A stretch of 64,000 bases of DNA from Lophium mytilinum. Taxonomy: Eukaryota; Ascomycota; Dothideomycetes; Mytilinidiales; Mytilinidiaceae. Within the stretch, counting starts at the first letter, position 1; each line of letters begins with the position of its first letter. Both the position numbers and the translations under genes were made by a program. Positions 32,918-42,788 of the stretch are shown here, one piece after another. Where the stretch lies: assembly GCA_010093605.1 (NCBI GenBank), contig MU004184.1:1259897-1323896 (forward strand). The letters are read 5' to 3'. A model generated the notes under the pieces. That model saw only the letters and a program-made list of their open reading frames with translations, did not search any database and was not told the origin of the DNA.

Positions 32918-34544
32918 GGTGCTGATTGTGGATTCGCTTGTAGAAGCGGAGGCAGTAGATAAATGCTGGATTATCTGGAGAGTGCGGGCGTGGGTGCTTG
33001 ATGGATTGGTTGCTACTGAAGGAGCCACCTTTGCAGATAATGGTGTTTGTAAATTTAGACTGTTATGAGGATCAGAACAAAGACGAAGACGGAGGTTCAC
33101 GCGGATAGTTATGTACCTGAAGCCGTCGATGGTGGGGCAGCTGCAGGTCCCTGCGGCGTTGATCGCGTGGGGTATGAGGCCGTGAAAGAAAGATGACAGC
33201 TGAATGCAGTATGTGAGTGGAATGTGTATGTACAGTACGTGAGTCAATCGAGCTGAGCAAAGGCGATGCGATGTTGACTGCTCTCGCGAGATGAGCAATC
33301 TTTATAGCAGGACGCTCACGGCCGTCGCCGATGAAGCTGTGCCTTTCGAGCTGTAGGCGCGGCCGCAGCCTTGTCAGGTGAAGGCGCCAGCGCTTGCAGG
33401 TGTGGCTTCAATTTTTCAAGGCTCCATGGCGGCGCAGCACATCTTTGACCGCCATCTCTCATCACACAGACAGAGAGGAAATCAGTTGCCTGGTCTTTAG
33501 TTCCCGCTACTTAGCGCCGTAGACGATTTTCAGTAAGGCTAGCAGGCCAGGTTGAAAGAAGGCAGCTTTTGATGCCTTCTACCCCTCTTGCGCCCTTTTC
33601 AGCACCTTGTAATCGAAACGTGCGAGTTGAGCCACATGCCCTAGCGAGTCACTTGTTATGGTGCATGTGCGAGCAAACAGATACTTCAAGGGTCACGGTG
33701 TTGAAGCTTAGCACTTGTCAGGTACCAATTTGGTCATGCTAATCAACTCATTGACTTTCACGGCGCTCTGCAAGGCTGAGTCTTCGGAATTGACTTGACC
33801 GATGAACAAACATCATTCAAATTAGAAGGACATAGCAATGCGCTCCTTTTGAATGATAACAGCATCTTATTTGCTAGGGTCATGGAGTCGATCTCTAAGA
33901 AGAGGTCATGCTTTCTCCTTCTTTTGTGTTCGAACGGCATTTTCCACCTGCTGAGTTAGTGTCCAGACAGTCCTCCAAGCTGAGAGTATAGTTGCTGCGT
34001 GCTATCACGTTGATTGACGTGGGAGCCCGTGATCTTAGTGACTGATCATAACGCACTGGGCCCCTCCTGACTGCTGCTAAAGACAGAGTCAGGCCGCAAG
34101 CACAGCCGGTCATCAGAGACTTGACTCTTATAATTATGAGACACGATATGACGTGAGAGAACTATGAGTGACAACAATACCCCCGAGAAACTCGATTTCG
34201 TAGCAGTGTCAAGTCAAGGCCGACGTTGCAACCGCACCTACTTCGGAAACTAACACTCCTTCTCAATATTACGAACTTGAAACTGCAATTGATGGCAGAT
34301 GTTGAACAGTAAAAGAAGAAGGAGAGGAAGAAGAACTACAGGATCTGTCACTATAATGAATGATTCAACGACAGCATAGGACGATCATCAATACTTACTC
34401 TCAGTAGTCGGAGGAACAGCACACAACGAAATGGTATAAAGCGAAAAACACCCCAACACATTGCGTCCGCGTTCTTAGAAATCAGGAACAAATCTTATAA
34501 GCATCAGCCCTCCAGCGTTCCCATCTCCACAAAAGACACCAGCC
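32918..34544. other. intergenic between NDT-like and SLATT genes
   Basis: 1.6 kb, AT-rich in its middle. No supportable gene, RNA or repeat seen. It holds the NDT-like promoter and the SLATT gene 3' flank. Confidence 0.5.
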
Positions 34545-35165
34545 CTAGACAAGGCTACTCCTGCTCGCCGCACCGCCCCCACTAGACGACCCAATAGACC
34601 TACCGCTCGGCGTCCAACTCCCTGGCCTATTCTTCTGCTCATCCTCCCTAATCCTCTCATACAGCTCCTTCAAAGCCACCACTTCTGAATACCTCACCTC
34701 CCTCTTCCCCGTCTCCAACTCCCTCTCCACCCATTCAATCCGCTCTCTCACCCGCCGCAGCCCATCCGAGTACTCCAGCAGCCTCGTCGGCAACCCCTGG
34801 CCCCTCACCAGCGCCAGTATGCCCGTGGCGACGCCATTGAACGCGCTCAGCACGGCGAGCGAGATATGGTGGTCTGAGGGGGTTGCGGCGAGGAGGATGA
34901 GCAGCGCCGAGATGATGAGTTGGCCGATGAGGCCGCCGTAGACGAGGATGTCGTAGGCGCGCGCTTTGCGGCTGCTGCGGTGTTCTTCGCAAATTATGTT
35001 TTCGTAGATGCCGATGTTGTTTTTAGGGTCTTGCGTTACGCGTTCGATGCTAAGAAACCAGCGTGGGAGGCGGTGGGCGGGGGCAGGGAGGGGCTCCGAG
35101 GGGAGGCCGATTAGCTTGCGGAAGTCGTCGAGGGACACGCGGGTGTTGAGGTAGTCTTCCGACAT
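34545..35165 (-). CDS. Fungal SLATT-domain two-TM protein
   Basis: 206 aa, single exon, start MSEDYLNTRVSLDDFRKLIG. A cytosolic N-segment is followed by two hydrophobic helices (DILVYGGLIGQLIISALLIL and AVLSAFNGVATGILALVRG), then GLPTRLLEYSDGLRRVRERI and a charged helical stretch, ending in a Ser/Gly-rich tail. This order (two TMs, then GQGLP, then a helical cytosolic part) is that of the fungal SMODS- and SLOG-associating two-TM (SLATT) family. SLATT proteins were proposed from comparative genomics as pore-forming effectors of nucleotide-triggered conflict systems; the role in fungi is untested as far as I know. Confidence 0.78.
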   Translation of the reverse strand: MSEDYLNTRVSLDDFRKLIGLPSEPLPAPAHRLPRWFLSIERVTQDPKNNIGIYENIICEEHRSSRKARAYDILVYGGLIGQLIISALLILLAATPSDHHISLAVLSAFNGVATGILALVRGQGLPTRLLEYSDGLRRVRERIEWVERELETGKREVRYSEVVALKELYERIREDEQKNRPGSWTPSGRSIGSSSGGGAASRSSLV

Positions 35166-35514
35166 CTTTTCTAGTGGGTTGGGGGGTAATTGGAAGGTCT
35201 GAGAGAGTCATTGCTAGAGTCGAGAGCTTTTTAGATGGCGTGATATTGGAGCTCCTAGGTGTTTGTTGTCACTTCAGCCACTCTCTTGCCACGGTAGATA
35301 GGCCTGTGTCGATCATGGTTGCTCCTCTTCCTGTTTTGTCAACAGCCTCTTTTCTTAACTTCCTGATGTTGATGTCCATGCCTTTGTACTGATGAGTGCA
35401 GATTTGAGGTATGGTATTTGAAAGGCTATTTGGCCAGTTGATTAAAGAAATACAGACATGGTTACATTCACAATACAGGGCATACTAATCGTCAGAGGCA
35501 CAAACTCTTCCGCC
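35166..35514. other. short intergenic region
   Basis: 349 bp: SLATT gene promoter and 3' flank of the DUF7726 gene. Nothing else seen. Confidence 0.45.
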
Positions 35515-36974
35515 CTACATCACGTCCTCACCATAGTCCTCAATTGTCCCATCCAAATGATACATCTTCACCTGGCCGAACCTGTTCACGGTAAACTTCT
35601 CGCCCATCCTCATAGTCATAGCCTTGTTATGTCCTGCTATCTTGATATTGAAACCCCCCTCCTTCGCCCACAACTCCTCCATTTTAAGCCTATCTTTGCT
35701 CTTCGGCTTTCCTTCTTTGATGCGGAGTTTCTCAAAGTAGATGTAGCAAGCATAAAAAGCGTTAGACGTATTGCCGCTGTCATACCCTTTCTTGCTGCGG
35801 AACGACGACAGCTGGGTGCCGCTGAGGGGGATGTGGGTTGCATGTGTGACGGCATGGCAAAACGCAGCGTTCGAAAGACCAGTTTGGCGGAGGTAGGCAT
35901 CGATTTTGTGACGGACCATGTCACAGGTTTCGTAGACGGGAAGTTCTCCAAGACCGGCAGGCTCGACCGGTATATTGACAGAAGTGAGGTCGGGAAGATC
36001 TTCTTCTTTCTTTTTCTTTGGGGGGCTGGACGCATTCGAGGTCTTGCGCTTCTTCGAGGCGTGGCTCTCAGTCCTGGCAGTATCTGGACTAGCGGAGGAA
36101 GGTTTACGCAAGATGTCGTTGTTGATCTCGCCTTCGTGATCCGAAAGTGCAACATCACCTCCCGGAGGCTCCTTCAACCCCAACTCATAAGCTTCCTCCG
36201 CATGCTTCATTTGCGAGCGCGTGCTAGCCGGTACAAGCGCCCACAGGGTATCGAAGATCGCAGAACGTACCTCGGGCTGTCGGTTATGTGGGATGTTGGA
36301 TGTGATCCACTCGCGGACAGTCTGACGGACGTGCTTGTTGTCAACGTCTTCGACCGTTTTCACTGCATAGAATGGGGGGGCGTCTGGGGGAGGAGACGCC
36401 ATTGACGGACGGTTCATCTGTGATAAGACAATCTGGTGCTCGAGATCGGCGAGCTGCCCGTCAGAAAGCTCTGCAGCTTTCTGGACAGCGCCAAGAGTTT
36501 GGCGATTGATTTGTCGCTGGGAGTTGTTAACGGAAAGCATTAGAGTCCGCCAACGGAAATTAGACATACCTCGTCTTCTCTCGCTACCCTGAAGGCTTCA
36601 TCACTCAGTAGGTTCTCGAAAGTTCCCGATCGCGCGGCAAACTGGAGCTCCACGTCTCGTACTAGTGCAGCATGTTTATCAAGGTTGAGGAGCGCACTTC
36701 TAGCTGGAGCCATGATTTCATCCACGCTTGTAGAACGTTTTTCCAGGGCGTCGTCATGTGATCGTTTGGCTCCAGCGGCGATACTCTGGGCGTTGGTAGA
36801 GACCTCCGCGAGCGGTTCTCGACGTCCTTCCTCAGAACCAAACTTCGCGAGACCAGAAGCCACGGTTCCGGAAACCATTGATGGGTCCCTAGGAAGTGAA
36901 GGAGTATTGTAAACATCCTTCTCTTGGGACAATGTAGGAGGTGCAATCCCCTCAGGGTGCGTATTGTTTGACAT
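35515..36974 (-). CDS. DUF7726-type protein
   Basis: Exons 36570-36974 and 35515-36516 (53-nt intron GTATGT...TCCCAG, phase 0) give 468 aa. The N-terminal half is low-complexity with an acidic/Ser-rich segment and a basic KKRKTSNASSPPKKKKE stretch that looks like a nuclear localisation signal. The C-terminal part carries ETCDMVRHKIDAYLRQTG, FCHAVTHATHIPLSGTQLS, FRSKKGYDSGNTSNAFYACY and FEKLRIKEGKPKSKDR, the block I associate with the fungal DUF7726 family. Function unknown; nuclear location inferred from the basic motif. Confidence 0.75.
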
Positions 36975-37903
36975 AGACTGATAATGATGATCAGAAGTTA
37001 TGATGAATGAGGTTGAATTGACAGAAGCACGCCCATGTGACGAGGATAACGCCCTTTAATACCCCATAGGCCGGGGTGGCGTTATGAGCTGACGTGTTGT
37101 TTACCTACCTGGGTAAAACTATTCAAGGGGGATCGTCGACGAGGTGTGACAGTGACATCATGGCGCTTTCACCAAAATATCACGATGTCACGTGATTTAC
37201 GCGTTTGTGATCTCTATGTAAACAGAAACTGGTGTTTTGCATGTTGCAGTCAGAGCTGTCGTGCTATTAAAGGGGAGTGTCAATTGGACCGTCTAGGGAT
37301 GTGAATAGCATCGCATATTTAATCTAGCCGCAAAACGGGGGGTGCTGCTAATGTTGCGATCTAAGCTCGCTCTTGACGTGTTATTGCTCTGATTTGTGAA
37401 TCAAACTACGGAAAAGGCTATAGTTGACACTATTCAGAAGCATAAACGGGAGCCAGTCCGTGCGATCTGCACTCCACTTTGGCATATCATTGGCATGGGC
37501 CCTAGTCTAAGCCTCGAGAAGGAGGTTAATGTTGATGCTTCGAGGAGCCCTGGCAGCCGTGATTCTCGATTTGAATCCCTTGTTCCGAGTTGACGGATTG
37601 GGTTTGCGAGTTACCATATATTTGACTCCATACTTGATGAAGACTCTACCAATTACTGTACACATCTCTCCAAGTGTCGATCGAGTGTCCCCTTCATTAG
37701 CAGCTCTGCAGGACTGAAACCATGCTGCCAAAGATATCTAGCGATTGATGATGCCTAACGCCGCGCTTATACCTATGTGGGAAACAGACCAGAATCGAAA
37801 GCGTGATTACCAACTCCTGGGTATCGTCGGGAGGGTTGGATTGTATGCAAAATGTGCCACCGCACGATCGCGAAAGCGTGCTTGAAGGGTTTGAGAGTAA
37901 GAA
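36975..37903. other. intergenic
   Basis: 929 bp. DUF7726 promoter and 3' flank of the Rad60-like gene. Frames at 37396-37731 are short and unconvincing. Confidence 0.45.
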
Positions 37904-39359
37904 TCACTTGATGTGCACCTCAATGGCATCCATGTCCTCGATGTCGGAGCTCTTGATCATATCCTGTGGTTCTAGGAGATCGCCGTCGAAGAAGAGAGTT
38001 ATTTGCTTGGTATCGGGAATTTTGCTATTGCGGCGAACTGCATTTGCAATTTCCTTGAATGTTGATTCCTGTGCACAGATTTTTAGTAAGTGTCGTGGGG
38101 TTCTCAATGTTTTAGAGAAACGTACAGGATTCACAACCAGCTTGAAATCCTCCATTCCTTTAGCCTTTAGTATCAATCTACATCTGGGCCGCGCTTTGTC
38201 AACTTCTTCCTCGTCATCTACCAAGCCTTCTACGGGCGCCCTTTCATGTATTCCTAGTTCGGCTCTTCTCTTCATTTCCGCGAGGATCTCCTCCGTGACT
38301 GCCACCAAGTGCACCCTGTCTTCCATATCATCTTCGAAATCGTCCTGCTCATGCTTCTGCCGTAGATTCCCGTGAGCATCTACCTCCAGTCCAAGGCTAC
38401 TCTTACACGTGGCGATGTCGAATAGTCGACGGTTCCGGTAGGTGAGGAAAACCATGGCAGGCGTAATGCCCGGGGGGAAGGTTTGCTTGGCACACCAGAC
38501 CGAGCGAACCTCTCCGAGTGGTTGCAATAGCTTCCGCGTGGCTATCAGGGGTTTCGTGCCCTCTATCGGAGATGTAATGAAGAGTTTTACAATGGGATTT
38601 GGTTTCTTTGGAGAGCTAGCGGTAGGGGTCACACTGGTGGGTGGATTGGGAGAGTGCGCCGCGTGTGGTCCACGGTCTCGCATTTGGAGGGTTATAGGCT
38701 CGGCAACCAACTCCACATCGTCGTCATCGTCTTCAAGTGTTATCGGCGTGGGCTGCCTGGGCAAGACTGGCTGTATCGAGGAATCGTCGGAGTCGTCTAT
38801 GTCACCAAGATCGATTATATGGCTGGTGACAACGTCATCGCGGGGTAATGAGGATCTGAGTGCTTCTTCGTAGCGCGCGGAAAGAGAATTGGAATCCGTA
38901 TTCGAGCGAGTGGATTTGCGAGGACTGGTGAGGTGAGGAGTCCTACCTGAGCTACACGAAAGTCGGAGCATCAGCTACACTAGATTCGCAGGCATTCGCA
39001 GGCATAGAACGAGGCAATACTACATACCCTTTTCTTGGGCTCCTGAAAGCAGGGCTCTCGCTCCCCTCTCCCTCTCTACTGGCCCGCCGCCGTTTTGCAT
39101 GCCTCTCGCTCTCGTCACTCCTGCGTTTCTTGCGTCTTTCTTCTTTCTCCTTCTGCCTCGCCTTCTCTTCATCTTTCTTCTTTTGCTCCTCAACTATCTC
39201 GGCAAACACTCTGTTTGAGTGCCTGAAAGATTCCGGCTCTGTCTGTGGCGTCTCCGACTTGGTCTCCTCCGCCGTCGCCCAGGCTGGTCTCTTGAAGAAC
39301 GATCGTTTCGCGGGTTTGGGGGTTTGCGCAGAGGGCGGGGGAACTACTGCGTCCGCCAT
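37904..39359 (-). CDS. Rad60/Esc2/NIP45-like SUMO-like-domain protein
   Basis: Exons 39028-39359, 38126-38951, 37904-38068 give 440 aa. Disordered charged N-terminus (SFFKRPAWATAEE; EEKARQKEKEERRKKRR), then RSPRKGSGRTPHL across the first splice. A first SUMO-like segment lies around VKLFITSPIEGTKPLIATRK. The C-terminal ubiquitin-like domain contains CRLILKAKGMEDFKLVVNP, STFKEIANAVRRN and KQITLFFDGDLLEPQDMIK, ending IEDMDAIEVHIK. That LxPxDT-like pattern is typical of Rad60-SLD. Family members work with Smc5/6 and SUMO in recombination repair. The 57-nt second intron has no stop and is a multiple of three, so its retention would insert 19 residues inside the domain. Confidence 0.83.
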
Positions 39360-39640
39360 GGATGCTTCTATTACAGCTGCGCGAGGGCGCTGAGGCTGTA
39401 GTGGTGGAGTGCCCAGTGGTTGACGATGTGCGGGCAGGGTTCGCGAGTTGACAATCGCGAAAGTAAAGTGAACCGCGAACAATTAGTGGTCCGTGCGCCA
39501 GCATCGATATCTTTCGTCGACCTCATGTAATATCAATCACTCAATTACTTGACTTGCCGCACTACCACTTTCTTGATCCCCCTTCCCACCAAGTTGAGAA
39601 CTCGAGTACTGCAGCGGAAACAGCTCCTCGAACAGACAAC
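39360..39640. promoter_or_regulatory. divergent promoter Rad60-like / LSM6
   Basis: 281 bp between the two start codons; the compact spacing implies a shared promoter. No specific site claimed. Confidence 0.5.
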
Positions 39641-40142
39641 ATGGAAAACGGCGCGGAAGACACGAAAGACCCGTCCGGTTTCCTAACCAACATCATCGGC
39701 AAGAATGTCCTCGTAAAGCTCAACTCTGGGGTGATCTACAAAGGTTAGTCATCTGCTGAGCATGATTTTACCCCTGATTTCTCTTTTCTAGTCTCTGTTT
39801 CCTGGTCTTCCTCATATAAGTCTCACTCATTTTCCCGCTCTTCCCCGCATTCCTCTGCGGATATTCACGTCTCTCTTTGTCTCACCTCTAGCTCTGGATA
39901 TTCACTCATATTTTCAATTTTAGGCCGGCTCCAATCCGTTGATGGTTACATGAACATCGCGCTGGACGACTGCAACGAGTGGTCTGAGGGTCAAGAAGTC
40001 CGCAAGTATGGCGAAGCCTTTGTGCGGGGGAACAACGGTAGGACTTGCTCTTTCCCCCATTCTCAACATCCGAGTGCTCTCATTCTTCGCAATAGCACAG
40101 CTACTGATGTTAATAGTGCAATACATTTCCGCCGACACATGA
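39641..40142 (+). CDS. LSM6: U6 snRNA-associated Sm-like protein LSm6
   Basis: Subunit of the LSm2-8 (U6 snRNP, nuclear) and LSm1-7 (mRNA decapping, cytoplasmic) rings. Exons 39641-39743, 39924-40037, 40117-40142 give 80 aa. Sm1 is FLTNIIGKNVLVKLNSGV, spliced to GRLQSVDGYMNIALDDC. Sm2 is EVRKYGEAFVRGNN, spliced to VQYISADT. The DGYMNIAL and RGNN motifs and the length fit LSm6. Intron 1 is 180 nt and pyrimidine-rich. Confidence 0.95.
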
Positions 40143-40850
40143 GCCAGGATGCAGCAGGGGGGTGAAAACGGAACGGCATAGGCAAAGGCGTATGTCTGGT
40201 GGGTGGGTTTAGGCTATGATTTCAGATGGGAACGCGGGTGAACCCATTTGCATTTGACTGTCTCATGCGAGTTCAAGCCTGCATATCAAAATACCCCGGA
40301 CAACAGTACCCAATTCGCAAGACCTAATCGTAGTTGACTTAATCTTCTGACTCCAAAGAAGGGGTATTCAACGTTTTCGTTCACTGAAAGTATCATCCGA
40401 AAATTTCATCAAGCACCACAAACTAGGTTGTATACAGCCGACGACCTCATAAACGTGTGAGTGTCGAAATCGGATTACAGTTTCGCTATTTCAAACATGA
40501 GTGTTATACACGCTGTGATCAGCTCATTCCTGCTTCATCCTAGTTTGCCAGTTGCGTGTGTAGTGCATTGGGATAGTGTGACAGGCCCGGTCAGTAGAGA
40601 ATTTCGCAGTAGCGCAAGCCGTCCTCCAGGCGAATTTGATCGCGCTTCGATCGATGTCGAAGCCGTCCAGGCGAACGATATCCGTTCTATGACAATCGTG
40701 GAAGCAAAAGATCCCGCTACATCGGAGACTATATATGGTCAACCGGTCGAGCGCATTTGAACGCTCAGTCCATAGCAAAGCTGGACCAGCCTCTCTCCAT
40801 CATGTGAGAAAATCCAGGGCTGATCGACGACCAGGTTCAAGCCTGTTCCC
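40143..40850. other. intergenic between convergent genes
   Basis: 708 bp. A plus frame at 40461-40760 starts from GTG and shows no domain; not called. Nothing else seen. Confidence 0.45.
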
Positions 40851-41433
40851 CTACGCCTTCTCTGCTTGCTTCTTTTCCGTCAACGCCCGCAGCTCGTCCT
40901 CGAGTTTCGATATTTCTGCTAAGGGCGAAGGTCAGCCGGGTGCTCCTTGAAGCCGTCCTAACTCTCCCAATAGAGTCATTCCGTAGCAATATATCACGCA
41001 CCACTCTTTTCATCCTTGATATCCAAGCTCTCCAACTTCATCCACCCCCAGTAGATCAATTGATACGTGAAGAGCGCGCCGAGAAAGGTTTTTAGGATCG
41101 GGGAGCCGAAGGTAGAATAGAAAGCACGCTATTATTCGCAGAACCATTAGCCAACGTATCGATATACACTAATCATCTACAACATGCAAGCTCATGAGAC
41201 GGATACAAATGACGAAGTGATATGTGAATTTTCAAGAATATCCATCCCAGACAACAACGTACATGCGCATTCCTCTCTGTCTGACTCTTTCCCTCCGGTT
41301 TATTTGGCGGCTGATACTCTACGTATCCCCTCCTTCCACCTAGCCCCGCTGCCCTCCGCAGCCCCATAAGCTGCGGCGCAATCCCTAACCGCATCGCACT
41401 CGCGCCAGTGACGGCGACTCGGGAATGCAACAT
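40851..41433 (-). CDS. small mitochondrial single-TM protein (hypothetical)
   Basis: Exons 41263-41433, 41002-41128, 40851-40918 give 121 aa. The N-terminus MLHSRVAVTGASAMRLGIAP is Arg/Ala-rich with no acids, as in a mitochondrial presequence. A membrane helix follows (ILKTFLGALFTYQLIYWGWM). The C-terminus is a charged coiled coil (DIKDEKSAEISKLEDELRAL). All three exons join in phase, and the last brings the heptad-like tail. I have the impression of a conserved Pezizomycotina inner-membrane protein but cannot name it. It shares a divergent promoter with YSY6 (363 bp between starts). Confidence 0.7.
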
Positions 41434-41796
41434 CGCCAGCGCACTCAGGCAACAGGAATTACTCTCCTAACAGCTGGCAATAGAAGTCGATGGCAAGCAG
41501 CAGAGCTCGCTAAAGGGTGAGCGCTGGGAAATCGCAACGTGGTCTTTGGGGGTGGTCTCCAAGGTAGATGGAGCTAGGAGCGGACATAAAGTTTGGGGAG
41601 AGGTGTCGTTTCCGAAGTTAAGCATCACCGAGCCAGAACACGCCCATCCTTCCACAAAACCACCGCAATAGAGTACCACCTTCAGACATTCCACACTCTT
41701 AAAAGGTCGCTTGGATTACTCACTTGCTCCATCAAACTTCAAACCTCTATCCAAGCTACACCCTACGTCGAACAGGCCTCTCGATCCTCCTCCGCA

Positions 41797-42315
41797 ATGG
41801 TATGCCCCCTCCTCCGCTCCCCGTCGCCACCATCCGCATACCCACTCTTCTCTAACACATAGATAGGCCCAAACACCCCAGCAGCGCGCGGCGAACGCCA
41901 AGTTCGCAAAATCCGAGGCGGCGAAGCGCGGCAAGCCCCAGAGTGCCATTAAGCATAAGCAAGACTATAAAAGCCCAATTGGCAAGGGGGCCATAAGTAA
42001 GCCACATGAACATTCACATACCTACAAGATATCAGGAGAGAAGAGGAACACGCCAGCAGAAGCTTCTTAAGGGGCCCTTTGAACCAGGAGGAGAAGCTGG
42101 CTTATTAGGCTTGCCTAGAGAGAGGTGGAATACTTGCGCCGACGTTGCGCAAAGTTCAGACCTCGCTACGATTCAGTTCCTTGGAATCAGTACAGCGCAG
42201 AATCGAGAAGCCGCTGAAAGGATGCTTTGCTAATGCGACTGCGTCTTTAGTTGTCCTGCTCTTCGCCCTCGCCGGCGGTGCCATCTTCGAGATCGCCCGT
42301 CTATTAAACTTCTAA
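41797..42315 (+). CDS. YSY6: Ysy6/RAMP4/SERP stress-associated ER protein
   Basis: Small tail-anchored protein of the ER translocon. Exons 41797-41799 (only the ATG), 41867-41996 and 42251-42315 give 65 aa. The cytosolic part starts MAQTPQQRAANAKFAKSE and runs through GKPQSAIKHKQDYKSPIG; the C-terminal anchor is IIVLLFALAGGAIFEIARLL. Length and layout match RAMP4. Intron 2 (254 nt) is several times longer than the local average. The microexon holding only the start codon is unusual but is required to begin this reading frame. Confidence 0.88.
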
Positions 42316-42788
42316 ACTCCGCGCTTCCTCCATATCACCGTCACAACACACACTGGAATCAAATCAAGAGGGGATACAACTAGTTGCGGATCTTTGATTA
42401 AGTTACACTGTGCAATTGGTTCCAAAACTCGATTGGGTCTTCTCGAGCGGATAGAGTGGTCTAAAAGGTGGATTCTTCAACTTCATTATCAGGGAGTGGA
42501 CGTGTATTCTTGTGCTTGGGAACGGCGTTTGGGTCACGGATTCTCTGGGTAGGGATGTGGGTTTGAGTTTCTACATTCGCGAAGCATATACCAATCCTAA
42601 GTCTTGCCCAACTCGGAAGTGCAGAATGAGATTCTATGCAATGTGCTTTAAAAGGTCTTCATGGGGAACGGCGATCTGAACGATATCTGAGATGGGGGGG
42701 TTACTCATTTCATGCTTGTATGCCGTCCCGATGCACCTAGACCACCCTTAACATGCATACCAACGCCTCACATGCATCCAAAGGACCG
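42316..42788. other. intergenic between convergent genes
   Basis: 473 bp of 3' flanks of YSY6 and the AP-3 delta gene. Nothing recognised. Confidence 0.45.

Noticed and set aside
40461-40760. 99-codon plus-strand frame
   Set aside because: Starts with GTG, lies between convergent 3' flanks, and shows no domain.
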